DNA from: Plasmodium malariae
Taxonomy: Eukaryota > Apicomplexa > Aconoidasida > Haemosporida > Plasmodiidae
Length of the DNA stretch: 64,000 nt
Direction: 5' to 3'
NCBI RefSeq assembly: GCF_900090045.1
Contig: NC_041785.1
Coordinates: 1,706,001 to 1,770,000, forward strand
The position numbers were made by a program, and so were the translations under genes. The notes under the pieces are model-generated. The model was not told the DNA's origin, searched no databases, and worked only from the letters and a program-made list of their open reading frames with translations. Below, one piece after another: positions 62,406-64,000 of the stretch; position 1 is the first letter of the stretch; every line of letters starts with the position of its first letter.

Positions 62406-63891
62406 TTTTTGTTTCTCTCTATTCCGCCATTTATAAACCATGATATAAAAAAATTAAGGTAGACTGTTCAGAATTAAATCGTCAATAATACTTGTCCTCC
62501 GGATACACAAGTGCAAATTCAATTTTTTTATATTGTGTGTACAACTTCTTTTAAAAGCGTACCTGTATTTTCCTTTTCATTGAAAATTTGTATATTTGTA
62601 TATTTGTATATTCGTATATTCATATATTTGCATGTACGTATGGATGGATGTAAATATGTAAATATATAGGTACGTACTCACTCACGTATGTATGTTTATA
62701 TATATATTGATTTATATATGCATGCATACATGCAACTATATGAGTTCGCTCATGTAACACATGCACGTGCGTCCATTATACGATTACGTACACTCCGTAA
62801 AACAGAATAATTTAGAGTAATGTTTACGAGTACAGTTTAAAGACGAGAAAAACAAATTCGTACAAATGTTCACTCGTATAAATGCTTAACTGTTTATTTG
62901 CATGCCATTTGAATTTTTTACTTTAGTATTGCAAAATTATGGCATGAATTATTTTCATGAATGGAAGTAAATATCTCTTTTTATCTTTATTTATTATTTT
63001 TTTTTATTTTCCTTTCTTTTTTTCTTTCTTTCTTGCTACTTTTTGCAATTGATTATTTATTTCTATTCCTTTATAGGCTCATATCAATCGCATGCATAAA
63101 AAATTTGAAAGTTAAAAATAAATGTAAATTTAAAATGCACACATAATAATAGGTTAAAAATTTCGCTGCGTTCATTCTGCACTACCATTCTACTGTTTAT
63201 GATGTTAAAAAAAATATGACCCAATATCCTATCATATTTTTTAAAATAAAAAAATGAAGTTGGAAAATAAGTAAAGAGTGAATCGTATTTTTTTACTACT
63301 ACACAGGTTGTACTAGTTCCAACTACGAACATTTGCGCATATACACATAATACGCGTGTAGAAACATAAATATATATATATATATATATATGTATATGTG
63401 GGTATATGTGTGTATATGTGTATATGTGTATATGTGTGTATATGTAACATTATTTAAAGGAATTGAACAAAGCTGACTTTTTATAGTAAAAGAATAATCA
63501 CTCATTAAATAATTAAGTTAAAACAAAAAATAAATTGCCTTTTTCTGTTAGTCATTCCCTTCAAAAGTGTATATGTAGGAATTCTCAAATTTTCGGACTA
63601 TATATAAAAAAAAAAAATAATAATTATCCTATCAAAATGCATTATATACGCACATGCATATATACGTACACATATATGTGCATACATATATGCCCATTCA
63701 TGTGTTTATAGCACCTTTCCACCTACGAATACAACAGTAATTGTACTGCGCAAGATACAAATAGAAGAAAAGAAAATGACCTTATTTATGAACATGTAAT
63801 GTTATTTTAAGAAGTTATCTAATCTAACAATTTAATAAACGAGTAATGAACTTAACAATAACCTAATTTGAAAAAGAATATTTCGTTATTC

Positions 63892-63923
<32 letters not shown>

Positions 63924-64000
63924 TATTTATTTATTTATTTATTTATTTATTTTTTATTTATTTATTAATTATTTTTTAAGAATAAGTTTATCTGTTTTGT
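62406..64000. other. Gene-free right end
   Basis: A/T-rich sequence with TGTATATG, (TA)n (about 63367-63391 and 63896-63920) and an (ATTT)n tract at 63924-63965. I see no supported gene up to the window edge. Confidence 0.55.

Overview
The window is nuclear DNA of a malaria parasite (Plasmodium). Base composition is extremely A/T-rich, genes are interrupted by short introns with GT...AG ends and poly-T acceptor tracts, proteins carry Asn/Lys/Asp-rich low-complexity inserts, and intergenic DNA is full of (TA)n, poly-A/T and minisatellites. It is more A/T-rich than P. vivax or P. knowlesi. The repeat style fits a P. malariae- or P. ovale-like genome, but I cannot fix the species. From memory, the order RPL27A, LMBR1-like protein, malate dehydrogenase, rhomboid ROM10 matches part of P. 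falciparum chromosome 6, read here in reverse.

Left third (1-22 kb). A large unidentified protein enters from the left edge on + (1-5616). A second large unidentified protein lies on - (6170-9871). A YqgF/RuvX-like nuclease with a signal-like leader (11021-12410) and a tiny three-exon gene (12479-13316) are packed 69 bp apart on -. A 14-exon CLEC16A/GOP-1-like FPL-domain gene (14153-21894) runs on +.

Middle (22-41 kb). PIG-Q/GPI1, a subunit of the first enzyme of GPI-anchor synthesis (22663-27049, -), contains tiny exons. It is followed by a RAP-domain protein (28496-31954, +), the TRAPP subunit TRAPPC6/Trs33 (32723-33706, -), an eight-exon rhomboid (36006-38147, +) whose catalytic Ser and His are both replaced, and cytosolic malate dehydrogenase (39273-40214, -).

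Right third (41-64 kb). An LMBR1/LMBD1-like multipass protein (43648-46294, +), ribosomal protein L27a (47177-47957, -), eIF3j (51933-52768, +), a second RAP-like protein (53406-55454, -), and a four-span membrane protein with a long DLHIDK-type repeat (57098-60606, -). Two small candidate genes lie near 61-62 kb. The last 1.8 kb shows no gene.

The genes do not form an operon or one pathway. Membrane traffic and surface functions recur (CLEC16A-like, TRAPPC6, PIG-Q, LMBR1-like, rhomboid), as does organelle RNA biology (two RAP proteins, YqgF-like). Four otherwise good genes are broken by a one-base frame slip inside a homopolymer or minisatellite. That points to sequence or assembly error in repeats more than to gene decay. 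Exon boundaries were worked out by hand from splice consensus, frame phase and remembered family sequences, with no transcript data.
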